Counted from the first letter of the stretch, positions 32,927 to 42,689 are shown. The stretch is DNA of 50,843 nucleotides from Phaeoceros laevis (GCA_049999765.1 JBNGIQ010009458.1:359888-410730), one strand, 5' to 3'. Numbers and translations: made by a program. Notes: a model not told the origin generated them from the sequence alone.

Positions 32927-33195
32927 TAACCCTTAAGAGCCCACAGGCACAAAAATGTCCCGTTTTGTCTATGAGAAAAAATATTTTATTGTTTATATGG
33001 TATTGTTGGAAAGGTGACGTCGTGCTGATGCCGGATTAGCCTATCAATTTCTTTGCTTGAAACAGGTGTTGGCGGCCAAGCAAGAATCACAAAACCGGGT
33101 GGTGACAGCCCGGTTTTCCATGATCAGCTGGGCTATCGTGGGCTTGAACCAGAGACCTCGCCCGTGAAGTAAATCATCGCACCTAACTATCCAGT
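32927..33195 (-). repeat. Inverted relative of the 6.2 kb repeat, joined to a tRNA-like SINE head
   Basis: From 32927 the sequence shares with the 6228-6796 pair the words AACCCTTAA, ATGAGAAAAA, GGTGACGTCGTGCTGATGCC (reverse complement of the pair's GCATCAGCACGACGT) and GGCGGCCAAGCAAG, arranged on the opposite strand. Next to it, on the minus strand, CGCACCTAACTATCCA reversed (33178-33193) gives an A-box-like TAGTTAGGTG. The exact B-box-like GGTTCAAGCCC (33140-33150) follows at RNA polymerase III spacing. This suggests a tRNA-derived SINE of the same family. Confidence 0.5.
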
Positions 33196-35268
33196 GGAAA
33201 GAAAATCAATAGATTTTATTTAGGAACGATTCATCCTTCCCGAACGCAGCATCCAACTCTCTCTTGTAGTGCGCTCTCCCAAGTGTGCTTGTTCCCCCTC
33301 TCCCTTCCCTAGCAACGGTAAGTTTTGAGAAGAGAACTTCAATGAGGGAAGAAAGGGAGGCATTATGCCACCTTCTTAGCTTAACCCTGAACACTCTAAA
33401 ATCCTTTTTCAAACCTGCTCCCACTGTTGTAGGAAAAAAGAAAGACATCCCATTGCACTAAGGCCGTTTATAATAACCGAGAAGGTCAAAGAAAACCAAG
33501 GATTCTTACCTATTTGGCTTGTATTTTTATTTTTAATCGCAAAAAACAGCATACACCCAATCTTGGGTTCCAATCCTATCTTTGACACATGATTAAATTA
33601 TTATTAATTATAGTTAATTATGTGTAAATAATGTTTATTTTTTAACTGCAGCAGTGATAACTGCACGAGTGACCCGATATTCATCCTGCCAAGCCTAAAA
33701 AGTGTCGCAGCTCGTTTCTTTACTTAGGCTCGGTTATGCAGGCTCGGGAAAGCAAGTTTTCAAAGTTTGCAAGGGAATCCGTCCATGGAGCCCCTCCTGA
33801 TAATGGCGCCTCCTCCAGGCTTCTCTTCTCTGCGCCACGCCACGCCGCTCCTACAAGGGGGATGGCGACGCCGCGCCACGCCAAGTGCAGCCTCTCCTCA
33901 ACCAGCCAGGTTCCCAACTCTTAGGAGATGGCAGAGAGCCATCCTGCTCCCGCCAGCAGGTTCTGGTGATGGCCAGAAATTTAAAGCCTGCGGCCTGCCC
34001 AATGTGCGCGCCTTGCGCCGCAACAGCCCTGTGCACCAATCCTAAGCAAATCCTACAGCCACTTCCTGCAGATCAGCCAACTGTGGCTCACATGTTTGCA
34101 TTTTTGGTGCTGGCGAAGGCACCGCGAGAGGCGCCAGGTGGGGATGCTACACCCTAAGCCTGCTAATGCGCCTCCCAGCGCCTACCAGCACGCTACCAGG
34201 GCGCCATGATGCAATGAATTCCAGGCTCCTGCTGCCTCCATGGACGGATTCCCGTGCAAACTTTGATCCCGCTCCCGGGAAGAGATGGCACAGCTTGGTT
34301 CTGCGCGCCGGCGAAGGAGCGCGAAGCGACGTAGCTTTGGTAACTCTGGCTCGGAATCCCGGGTCCGGCGTAATGGAACCGTAGCTTTTGAAGCGTTGCT
34401 TAAAGTTCGAAACGTCTGGGCGTTTAAGGGTTAAGGGTTAAGTTTCTTCTAAGCACTTTTTTTTTGTGAAACAAGCGCAACTTCATAGATTGTGACCGCG
34501 TACATTGTGCCGAAGCCGAGCTTCACGCACACAGCTAAGAGACTAGCACCTCTTCTAAGCACTTCTTGAAACAGACAACCGGTAGGCGGTCACATGGGCT
34601 GTACGGTCCACCTGCCGAAACCTACTGTCGCCACAATCAAGCCATCTATGCGGTCAAGTGTCTGTGTTAGATTGGGGCCTGGTGTCCAGGAAGTCCCGTT
34701 CTTGGGTCAACGGCTAAGTCTACCAACATTTTACGATCTTGTCCTCATCTGCGGTCTCGGGATAAAGTAGTACCTAAGGAACTAGTCAGTTTCCCGATAC
34801 GGAAGCCCTCCGGATTGTGTTGGGTTCGCCTCCTGTATGACGACGTGTTCATATGCATACATTCTCCATATAAGGGAAATATGAGGCTCTTATTGCTTCA
34901 TGCTTGTCCGCGCGCCGCGTTCAAGGCCCACCACGCACGGAGCGGCAGAGGCACAGGAGTTGCTTGCCCACGTTCACAATCTGGCCGCTCCCCTCCCCCG
35001 CTTTATAGTTAGTTTCCTGCTCCCATGCTCTCTCAGCCTGCAGCTCCTCTGATCGGTGGTGTCGGCTGGCGGGCTGGCTGGCTGCTCTCTGAAACCCTCC
35101 TAGCATTGTCCTTCTCCCAGGCTCGGCAGTGCCTGCTGTCGGTGTTGTGCCTGAGCTGTTGGGCTAGCTGGGAAGCACTTATTGCTTCATGCTTGTCCGC
35201 GCATCGCTCTGCTGATTTTCTTTGCATTACATTTGCCTGGAGCTGCGCTTGGTACCATCGTTAAGCAG
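33196..35268. other. Intergenic region, no supported gene
   Basis: The G/C-rich part at 33740-34380 has several short overlapping frames on both strands, rich in Pro/Ala/Arg and without recognisable domains. GGGTTAAGGGTTAAG at 34424-34440 echoes the dispersed repeat ends. A 44-base phrase around CTTATTGCTTCATGCTTGTCCGC occurs at about 34890 and 35180, a short direct repeat. Confidence 0.4.
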
Positions 35269-35335
35269 GAGGCGGAGGAGGAGGAGGAGGAGGATGAGGA
35301 GGAGTGGTAGAGGAGGAGGAGGAGTAGGACTAATG
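35269..35335 (+). repeat. GGA-rich microsatellite
   Basis: An imperfect (GGA)n run of about 65 bases with GAT, GTGGTA and GTA interruptions. It lies directly upstream of the conserved leader shared by copies 1 and 2 of the membrane-protein family. Confidence 0.8.
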
Positions 35336-35668
35336 GTGGAGAAGGCTCAAGTGGCGATTTCTTTCCTCGCCATGTAAAGAGGATCTGTAGATTGGCCTAC
35401 TGTGCGTCGTGTGCTCATGCGCAGTAACTGTTTTCTCCAATTTTGCTTCGGAGATTGGAAAATGTTGTCGTCCCTGCGGCAACAGCCCGTACAGGCAGAA
35501 GAGGATCATATGAAGGCGGCGGCTTTGAAAGCTTGAATTTGGGTGGGGCAGCATAGGCAATTAGCGGACGCAGTAATTGTTGCCTGCCAGAAGCCGACTG
35601 TTCAAAGTGGTCTTCAGTGCACCAAGCGAGGTGCGGGGCGGTAGAAGGACGCGCGTTGTTCCTGAGGG

Positions 35669-36460
35669 ATGGAAAGCGCAGTCGGCCATGGCAATTTTTC
35701 AGCCATTGACGTTGACTTGTCACTCCCTCCGATCGGAAAGATGCCTCCTCCTAGGCCTGCTGCAGAACTGGAGACAGGCTCGAGCACGGAAGCCCTCCGG
35801 ATCTCCCCGGTAAGTACCCCACCTCAATTTGCACGCCTGCTTATTTGCGGTCACCATGCCAGCTTGAGCACAGCTTTGACGGGCTTCAGGCTTCCGTCCA
35901 CATTCAGGAGTGGATTAGTTTGCTTATGCACCCAACACCCGTTGTGTGTTGTGCAGGCGGCTGCCCCATCGACATTCGCTGCAGGCATAATGGCAACGGC
36001 CATCGCAGCAATTCTGCAGCCGGCTCAAGGCAGTCCTCCCTTTCTATTCCATACCTTCTTCGTGAGCATCGTTTCCGCCGTGTTGTTGTCTGTCGTAGCA
36101 CAAGTACTGGACCGCATTTTACGACAGCCCTTTTTTCCGCAGCAGCACAGCGGGTTCAACCTTCTTCCGTGCATCATGTTTTTGGAGGTCATGGTTTACT
36201 TCTTTCTCTTCGCGGCCTTCCTTTCATCCGCCTTCATCTTCCTGTTAGGTAAAGCGAATTGGGCAGGGACTCGAGCTCTGGACTTCTTCCCCGCCCTAAT
36301 CCTTCTGCTTGTGCTCCTCATTACCTTGTGCTGCGCATTTCGCCTTGCAGTATACAACCCACTAGCTGGAAGTGGGGAGCTAGCTGGAAGTGGGGAGCAA
36401 CAAGAAAGTTCGCAACAAGAAGGTTCGCAGGGAATACTTAGAGAAGGTCACACTTCATAG
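35669..36460 (+). CDS. Unrecognised small membrane protein, family copy 1
   Basis: Two exons, 35669-35809 and 35957-36460, both phase 0, giving 214 residues. I do not recognise the family. Exon 1 (47 residues) is soluble and Pro/Ser-rich. Exon 2 begins AAAPSTFAAG and has three hydrophobic segments: about 76-98 (FLFHTFFVSIVSAVLLSVV), 116-144 (around FLEVMVYFFLFAAFLSSAF) and 157-180 (DFFPALILLLVLLITLCCAF). Between them are a short basic loop (LDRILRQPFFPQQ) and GKANWAGTRAL. The C-terminus has a duplicated LAGSGE, and its last 18 residues plus stop come from a poly(A)-ended insertion. The 147 nt intron is a multiple of three and has no in-frame stop, so an unspliced 263-residue form is possible. 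Copies 2 (43319) and 3 (48828) are paralogues. Confidence 0.6.
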   Translation: MESAVGHGNFSAIDVDLSLPPIGKMPPPRPAAELETGSSTEALRISPVSTPPQFARLLICGHHASLSTALTGFRLPSTFRSGLVCLCTQHPLCVVQAAAPSTFAAGIMATAIAAILQPAQGSPPFLFHTFFVSIVSAVLLSVVAQVLDRILRQPFFPQQHSGFNLLPCIMFLEVMVYFFLFAAFLSSAFIFLLGKANWAGTRALDFFPALILLLVLLITLCCAFRLAVYNPLAGSGELAGSGEQQESSQQEGSQGILREGHTS

Positions 36461-36594
36461 CTGCACAGTTTAGTGCTGAGTCCGTGGTAGGGAACCTGAT
36501 TTCAGATAGTGTCTTGAGCTGGGTGCGTGAAGCATTGCTTCAGCACAATTTAAGCGTTTCCAAATTATAAAGCAGTGCCTGTTTCACAAAAAAA
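36404..36594 (+). mobile_element. 191-base retroposon-like insertion with 14-base target-site duplication
   Basis: GTGGGGAGCAACAA occurs at 36390-36403 and again at 36595-36608, flanking 191 bases that end in a short A run (TTTCACAAAAAAA). The paralogue at 44460 has one such site (GTGGGGAGCGACAA) directly followed by the same downstream sequence (GAAGCACTTCTTC), which makes it the empty site. Direct duplication plus a 3' A-tail is the hallmark of LINE-style target-primed insertion. A related element ends in an A run at 44677-44814. The insert carries the stop codon of copy 1. Confidence 0.75.
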
Positions 36595-36608
36595 GTGGGG
36601 AGCAACAA

Positions 36609-37198
36609 CACACGGAATGAAGCACTTCTTCTTTGCCACTGCCTCAGCTTGCCTCGAGATCCGCCTCGCGCACGGCAATCAGATTCCCTTCAGTGTTTTA
36701 GGGTCATGTTTAAAATTCCCTCCTTTGTTGGGTTAAACCAAGCCACCAGCTATTCCGGCCACATGTGTGCCTGCCTTGTGATCGTCATGCATGGTGAAAA
36801 TAAAGCATGAGGGCCATGATATGAGATAAGTTTTCTATATAACGCTTTTGTTTCATTTATACTGGGTAGGATATGTGTCTTATACCGCCTTTTGTTTCAT
36901 TTTATACTGGGTAGGATACCGGCGGAATAGTGTGTTTTACGGCTCCTTTTCGCGTTTCCAATTTAAAGGTCTTCCCGGGCTGTCTCTCCTTCCCGACGGT
37001 ATCTCCTACTGGTCTTCCCGATATCTTCCCGGCGTCTTCCCGGCTCATAGCAAGCAGCATGGCATGAAAGGCGAACAGAGCAAATAACTCCGTGTGCAGA
37101 TCATCCAGGTGTAGGTTCGCAAAAGAAAGAGGTGATGTGCTGAATAAACCTTTACATTCAGAGTGACTTGAATAATGGTTTTTATCTTCAATATGAAT
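36609..37198 (+). other. 3' flank of copy 1
   Basis: Resumes the ancestral 3' flank after the insertion (CTTGCCTCGAGATCCGCCTC is shared with 44512). It contains a GTTTCATTTATACTGGGTAGGAT phrase twice, about 47 bases apart (36850 and 36897), and a CTTCCCG-rich block at about 36970-37040. No gene is seen. Confidence 0.5.
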
Positions 37199-37470
37199 CA
37201 AGAATATGATATACAAGCTGATGTGGTTGTGGGAGCTGGCTTGGCGAAATATGCTGGATGCGTAACATACTATCCTACAGATATATTTCTCTCTCCAGCT
37301 GTTCCAGCCTTGAATCACTATCTGCTGCAGCCTCAGGATGCTTCATATTCCCGACTCCAAATGTATGCACCAGTCCGCCCATGTCAGTGCACCAGCTCTT
37401 TCCATGCCTTTGATTTTTTCCTTCTTGCCTGCATGGCCTCTGCCTCCTCCCACATTTGAGTTCCCGCGTA
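37199..37470. pseudogene. Rearranged PPR fragments, head-to-head
   Basis: At 37199-37262 the plus strand reads IQADVVVGAGLAKYAGC, a middle PPR piece that matches the plus-strand piece at 44877. At about 37300-37470 the minus strand reads the C-terminal PPR/E region (NIYAGTQMWEEAEAMQARRK and KSKAWKELVH), broken by stops. The same inverted pair follows copies 2 and 3. No intact PPR gene remains here. Confidence 0.7.
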
Positions 37471-37578
37471 AATGTTGGAGAATGAGGTATCTATAGCTTA
37501 AGATCTCTGTTTGCGGGCTCACCCTCGTGAGATTTTAGTTGGCTGCTGCTGTGTAATGAGGCGGTTTGTTGGTTGCAG

Positions 37579-38891
37579 GTTCGCAATTTAGGGAAGCCAG
37601 TGGAGCTGGCAGGGAGGTACTTTCAAGATGCAGCCGATGAAGTAAGCTTGAGTGGGTGTGCTCGAGCCACTAAAGTTAGGTCCTGCTATGCGTTTGTCCT
37701 TGTCTGGCATTTGACTTGAGTGGATCGGTGGGTGAGCTGACTAGGTAGACATTGATCTGTGCCTCACAAAACATCTCATGTGACGTTTCTAAACATCACA
37801 GGATTCAGAGATTTTCCTCTTGGCGACATGCCAATGCTAGAGGTAATTTTATCTTGTGTATCAAGGACCGAAACTTCCCCATGTTTACTGTGGAATTGTT
37901 CATGTTACATTTCAGACTATGTTGCAGGTACTTTGACGTGCTTCAGAACAAGTGTTTGTCCCCCTAACAGTCGGTGGAGGGATCCGGGACTTCACGGACA
38001 AGGAGGGAAGGTGTGAAAGTTTGAGCCACTCCAGGCGGATGGCAGCAGTTTTGCTCCTTCTTGCTTCAATTTTCTCACTGGCAGGTCTGGGTTGTGTGCA
38101 GGTACTACTCTAGTTTGGAGGTGGCATCAGAGTACATCAGGTCAGGAGCTGACAAGATATTAATAGGCAGTGATGCAGTGGATGCTGCTGAAGGTATCTG
38201 AAAACAGGGGTAAGGGCATATGCAGAGCCAGAATATTTGGACTCTCTTGTAGTGTATTGAACGGTCATGTGCTTGTGGGTTTACAGCAGAGAACTGGGAA
38301 GTCGAGCTTGGAGCAGATCTCGTAATACTATGTGTACGGGAACCAGGTATTGTGTAGTAGCAACGGACTCTTATGACTGTTGTGTATGAGCAGCCTAGTT
38401 CTGCGTATAACTTCAGCGTCTCTGATCATCTTTGTCTTCTGACAGGCAGTGGTGGTTAGCATACATCCTCGAAGAGTTTATGTCAACGATCCAGCTGACG
38501 TCCCACACAAGACCGTCCCTGTTAGCAAGCCAGGTACCTTGTCTAAGAAAACTGTGTTGAAAGTTTTCCGCTTCTGCCATTAGCCCGTGAAACTAACACT
38601 GGAGATCCAAATCGTGTGAGTGCTGATTATAGGACCAAATGGAGAAAAGTATGCCTGGTATCAATGCACGGTATGAACAAGGGTTACCACCCAAACGACA
38701 AACAAACCATCTGCTGTACTAGTTTGTCATGCCTTTGTGACTTAATTCATACCTTGAATATTGCTGCGCCATTGATTGTGCTCAGGTTAAAGGTGGTAGA
38801 GAAGGTCGACCTATTGGAGCCTATGAGCTCGCAAAAGCTGTGGAGGAGCTAGGGGCTGGCGAAATTTTACTAGATTGCATTAACTGCGATG
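37579..38891 (+). pseudogene. HISN4 (imidazole glycerol phosphate synthase, HisF half) pseudogene
   Basis: Exon-like blocks in correct order match the cyclase half of plant HISN4: 37579-37641 (VRNLGKPVELAGRYFQDAAD), 37780-37842 (LNITGFRDFPLGDMPML), 37928-38010 (PLTVGGGIRDFTDK), 38102-38193 (YYSSLEVASEYIRSGADKI), 38287-38346 (RTGKSSLEQIS), 38446-38533 (AVVVSIHPRRVYVNDPADVP), 38633-38670 (PNGEKYAWYQCT) and 38786-38891 ([20 protein letters not shown]). Lesions: an in-frame TGA at 37934, a TAA in the RTGKSS block, no AG before the second block, and the whole glutaminase half and the last quarter of HisF absent. Splice sites elsewhere are intact, so decay is recent. A functional copy must exist elsewhere. 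Confidence 0.85.
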
Positions 38892-39749
38892 GTTACTTTT
38901 TACTACTGCTCAAACGACCTACGTGGCCCAAAATGAGGTGCGGCGAGGTGCGTGAGGGCGAGGGCGAGTGCGACGATATGAGGACCAAACCCAGCCATGT
39001 CGTTTGCGTGACATGGATGGGTTTGCTCCGGGTCCGGGCGACATGCAAACCCAGCCCGGGGGACCTGGTCGGAGGCTGTACCGGATCGATCTATGAGTAA
39101 AGCTGTCTAGTACTAGGCCAACACTAGACAACAGCACATTTTTAAGACTGAGGCTATGTTCTGTATGACTTTGAGGCTATGCTAATGGTAATCTATTGAT
39201 TCCTCGTACATTTGCAAGCTGGCAAATGTTCCTGGAGAAATGAGGACCCGTCGAGACCAACAATTTGCGTGTGAGAACAGTCTGAACAGACGATATTGTT
39301 GAAAAGGCCATCACTCGTACATGTCAAAACGACAGGCTTGGAAATGCTTCCTTCTAAAGCCTTCGGCCGAGGACAGAAATGCAACTTGGAAGATGCACAA
39401 CTCGAAACTTACTGGTGATGAAAGCCTCCGTCCATGTGTGCCTGTCAGTCCATGAAGGGGACTCTTCACGTAGCTGTATACCTTCGTCTCGGCAAATCCT
39501 GCAAGCTTAAGCAGGAGAATGCCATCTTTCAGCACATCATAATCGAGTTGCAAGCACTCTAGATCTCTAAAAGCGATGATGCCAGGCCACGAAGCTGAAG
39601 TGCATTGTACCTGGATAACTTACTGGATTATGATTTGTCGGATAACACCAGGAGAGGCACCATGGCCCATCGGATGTGGAAGTGCTGGGCTCCTTACAAT
39701 GCTGCACCTGCAGCCCATTTCAGAACATGCACAACTTCCAGGTTTTACA
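38892..39749. other. Non-coding stretch after the HISN4 relic
   Basis: The expected remaining HisF exons (QGKGFDIDLV and later) are not found. A minus-strand open frame at 39311-39553 (LQLDYDVLKDGILLLKLAGF) has protein-like composition but matches nothing I recognise. It may be a 3' part of the OSB-like gene. Confidence 0.35.
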
Positions 39750-39974
39750 TTATCTGGAGACCTCGACTTGGAGGGAGAGGCACCGTAACCCATCTGCAGG
39801 CATATCCAAGCAAACGAGCTGCTCATCAACCCAGGCTGGCTTAAACATGTTGTTCAACCACAGCACCTCGCCCGACCCCTTACGCCGGAAGTCAGGGGAA
39901 CGGGAGCTCTTCTTATCTCGTCTGTCATCCCACCACATGGTAGGGTGCAGAAAAAATTGTTGCCACAAGTGCTC
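39750..39974 (-). pseudogene. Isolated PDF-motif exon of an organellar ssDNA-binding (OSB) gene
   Basis: From a CAG acceptor at 39975 the frame reads EHLWQQFFLHPTMWWDDR, RDKKSSRSPDFRRKGSGE, VLWLNNMFKPAWVDEQL and ends at 39750. This is the plant-specific PDF motif of OSB proteins (W..FF..P..WWD.R, PDF.hK..GE.LWL, PAWV..QL), which binds single-stranded DNA in mitochondria or plastids. I could not find the SSB-like OB-fold domain that should precede it in the next kilobase upstream; that sequence is low complexity and interrupted by a small gap. It is either a gene fragment or the last exon of a gene with distant 5' exons. Confidence 0.6.
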
Positions 39975-41160
39975 CTGCTGGCTCCCGCCTGAAAGCCATG
40001 AACTCCAAAGAGAAGAAAAAAAGCTTCAGCCTTCGCTCTGGCCATCGTTCAGGGACCGCTGTCGGAGGAGCATGGACTTGTAACCGAGTTGGACGACTTC
40101 ACAGGGCGCGAACAGGCGGCAATCACAGACAGAGAAAGCTCTGCCAAGCAAGCTACGACCAAGACCTGCCCTGTCCCTGTCACCGGGTCCTGGGCGCACC
40201 TCCAGCTGACGCTACGCTACAAGCCCGCCAGGAGTGCGCCTTGGTGGCACCGCAATCTGCAGCAGACATGGCCTGCCAGTCCGCAAATGCAGCAGCCCTG
40301 CAGTTGAATGTCCTGCCTCGTTGCAAGGCGCCTCCTTCTGCCCTCGCGCACCATTAGCAGCCAGAACCTGTTGTGCCTAGCAGCCCCTTACACTGCCTGC
40401 CCCTACCGGTACCTGCAACAGCCACCATCTTGCGGTGAAGAAGACCCGGTATGCAATGTAAGCATGGCAAGGCCACGGCCTCCACCAAGCTGCTGTCCAG
40501 TCTCCATACGGGAGATCCGCCAACCGGCCAGCCCTAGCATGCCCGCCCTGCCTCCGCCCTGCCTCCGCCCTGCCTCCGCCCTGCCTCCGNNNNNNNNNNC
40601 CGCCCTGCCTCCGCCCTGCCTCCGCCCTGCCTCCGCCCTGCCTCCGCCCTGCCTCTGCCAGCCCTAGCGTGCCCACACTGCCTGTGCGAGCCATGGCCGC
40701 CGGCGCTTTCGACCTGCCCCGAGCGCTTGCGTTGCCTCAGCAAGGGCATGGCCAGATCGCCAAGCTCCTCCAGCAACCAAGGCCGCTCGCTGGCGGGACG
40801 AAACTTTTTCGGGCGATGGCCTACTTGTTGACAGTTGTGACACGTGGCGTAACGGGTCGTTAGACTTGTTCATGGAACCACACCAAAAGGCTGGCGCCGA
40901 CCGGGGCAGGGCAGGGCAGCGGGCTCAGGCCGGTGTGGCAGGTTTCGTAGCCGGTATGGCAAAATTAGTAACGACTTTGGGTACCGTGCCGGATACCGTA
41001 ACCGACGGTAACGCAAAGCGCGACACCGTGCGTGTCTAAATAATAAAAGCTTTGTGATGCCTACAGACCAGTGAAGGAGAGCCCATTTTATGGCTTTATT
41101 GTAGATGAATAACACATGTCTCTACTTCACAAAACTTGATTATATATGTGAATTTGTTGG
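39975..41160. other. G/C-rich non-coding stretch with a minisatellite
   Basis: Overlapping Pro/Ala/Arg-rich frames on both strands have no domain signal. The 11-base minisatellite at 40550-40660 and the 10 N gap are listed separately. Short stutters (GCAGGGCAGGGCAGC at about 40905, and GTACCG/GATACCGTAACC words at about 40980) follow. Confidence 0.4.
40547..40660 (+). repeat. 11-base minisatellite (CCTGCCTCCGC) with 10 N gap
   Basis: About nine units of CCTGCCTCCGC are visible, interrupted by 10 N at 40590-40599. The true copy number is unknown because assemblies tend to collapse such arrays. On the minus strand it encodes a repetitive Ala-Glu-Ala-Gly-Arg peptide by chance. Confidence 0.85.
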
Positions 41161-41437
41161 AGAAGAATGAAGATATTACTGCATACTTTGGTTAGTTTCT
41201 GTACAAGAAGTTGATGCTCCAGGATTGTTAAATGCAATTATAAAAAAACTACAAGATGCAAATTTGGATGTGAACAGACTTATAGGCTTTGAATCATATG
41301 GAGCAAGTGTGATGGTGGGCAAAACAAATGGTTTTGAATCACATGGAGCAAGTGTGATGGTGGGCAAAACAAATGGTGTAACTACAAAGTTGCGGAACAT
41401 GAATCCATTTATGACATCAATACATCAATACATGTAA
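41161..41437 (+). mobile_element. hAT-like transposase fragment
   Basis: The frame at 41225-41437 reads LIGFESYGASVMVGKTNG, repeats it as FESHGASVMVGKTNG, and continues VTTKLRNMNPFMTSIH. This matches the conserved core of hAT-superfamily transposases (often written GFGSDGASVMVG…NPFMTSIHC). The 48-base internal tandem duplication is specific to this copy. The catalytic residues and both ends of the element are missing, so it is a dead remnant. Confidence 0.65.
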
Positions 41438-42239
41438 TCTTGCAGTATCATAGGTAGCAGGAGACTTCTCTTATGCAAAGGATTTGGACAAACTCATCAA
41501 TCAAGCTGCATCATTTTTTTCACGAAGTCCTCAAAGGCAAGGTTTATTGCAGAGCGTACAAATACAACTTGCGGATGAGGTTATTCCTTGATGAAGTATG
41601 AAAAAGTGAAGCATTGGAGCTGCGCTCCAATGCGCCTGCATGTTCGAGGCAGTCTCTAGAAGGGTATGCTTAAGAGTCGGGCGTGACGTGGCTGTGTAGT
41701 ACTCATGCTGTCAGGGATTCCGCAATCATGATGACCATCCTCCACCTGGTGGGCTGGGAGGACGGAGGCGTCGATCAGGGTTTCCTGACTTTCGTGCATG
41801 CTACTGCTGACAGAGCCGCAGGTGAGCCAGTAGTATTAGAAAAATAATAAACATAAAAAAGGAGGACAACAAACAATAAAATGGAGGACCAGACTTAAAA
41901 ATGGTGGCCCCTGGATACATGCAGCGGGAGTGGTGCTTCAGATTGCTGGGCGATTCAGACAACAATGGGACGACCTACCAGGAATAGCCTGTGGATCGGA
42001 CAGGCAGGAGGAAGTTTCGTTTGACAGCGTACGTGTGACCACGGCAGTGCTACCGGACCGCGGGTATCTGGCCAGTAGTATTTTCCCGTCAGGGATTGCA
42101 AGCAACAACCAACAACCGGGAGCCCCCAGTTGTAGTACTAGCTATTCTCATAGTACGTAGGAGCCAGTAGAACCAGCACCGTATATGGAGCTATTAGTAC
42201 GCGATGCCACTTTTTGTTTTAGCGAACAGGCACTGTTTT
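41438..42239. other. Non-coding stretch
   Basis: No gene is recognised. An A-rich purine segment at 41835-41905 (AGGAGGACAACAAACAATAAAA) is notable but not diagnostic. Confidence 0.4.
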
Positions 42240-42540
42240 ATAATTTCGAAGCGCTTACATTATTGTGGCACACAGCTCAAGACACTACCGTGAAACATCC
42301 ACAATTGGATAGTAGGAGCACACAGCTCAACACAATACACAGTGTATAAAGTCTTGACCCCTAAACACACGTGTCCTGAGCACACATGTTTCCGTCCTGA
42401 GCACACATGTGTCCATCCTGAGCTGTGTGCTCCTACCATGAAACATCCAACTACCACAGATGCGTGGGCCACAGATGCATCTGTGGGCCACAGATGCGAC
42501 AATTTTGAGTTCGGGGAGCGAATAGCCAGCCACTAGAGTC
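42240..42540. repeat. Nested direct and inverted repeats around CACACAGCTCA
   Basis: GTAGGAGCACACAGCTCA (about 42312-42329) is matched by its inverse TGAGCTGTGTGCTCCTAC (about 42419-42436). GAGCACACATGT is duplicated between them, and GTGGGCCACAGATGC is tandem at about 42465-42497. ATGAAACATCCA-type words flank both arms. It looks like a decayed foldback element. Confidence 0.6.
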
Positions 42541-42689
42541 TAGACAGAGATGCCGGCAGAGAGAAATAACAGTGAGATCATGAATTCGAACTCGTCGCCC
42601 CACAACCAAATCCTTCTTAGCTGTACACAAGGCCGTCATTTCCCGTCAAGTGCTGCGGCGCTTAGGGCGGTTTCGCCCTGTTCGTTCCT

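Noticed and set aside
33178-33193. A functional tRNA gene at the A-box/B-box pair near 33.14-33.19 kb
   Set aside because: The promoter boxes fit, but acceptor and anticodon stems do not pair, so it is at most tRNA-derived.
37934-37936. The TGA in the HISN4 relic as a site repaired by RNA editing
   Set aside because: U-to-C editing is known from organelle transcripts of some seed-free plants, not nuclear mRNAs, and other lesions and missing parts already show the gene is dead.
40547-40660. A repetitive Ala-Glu-Ala-Gly-Arg protein
   Set aside because: It is the translation of an 11-base minisatellite with an assembly gap; all frames are open because the unit has no stop.
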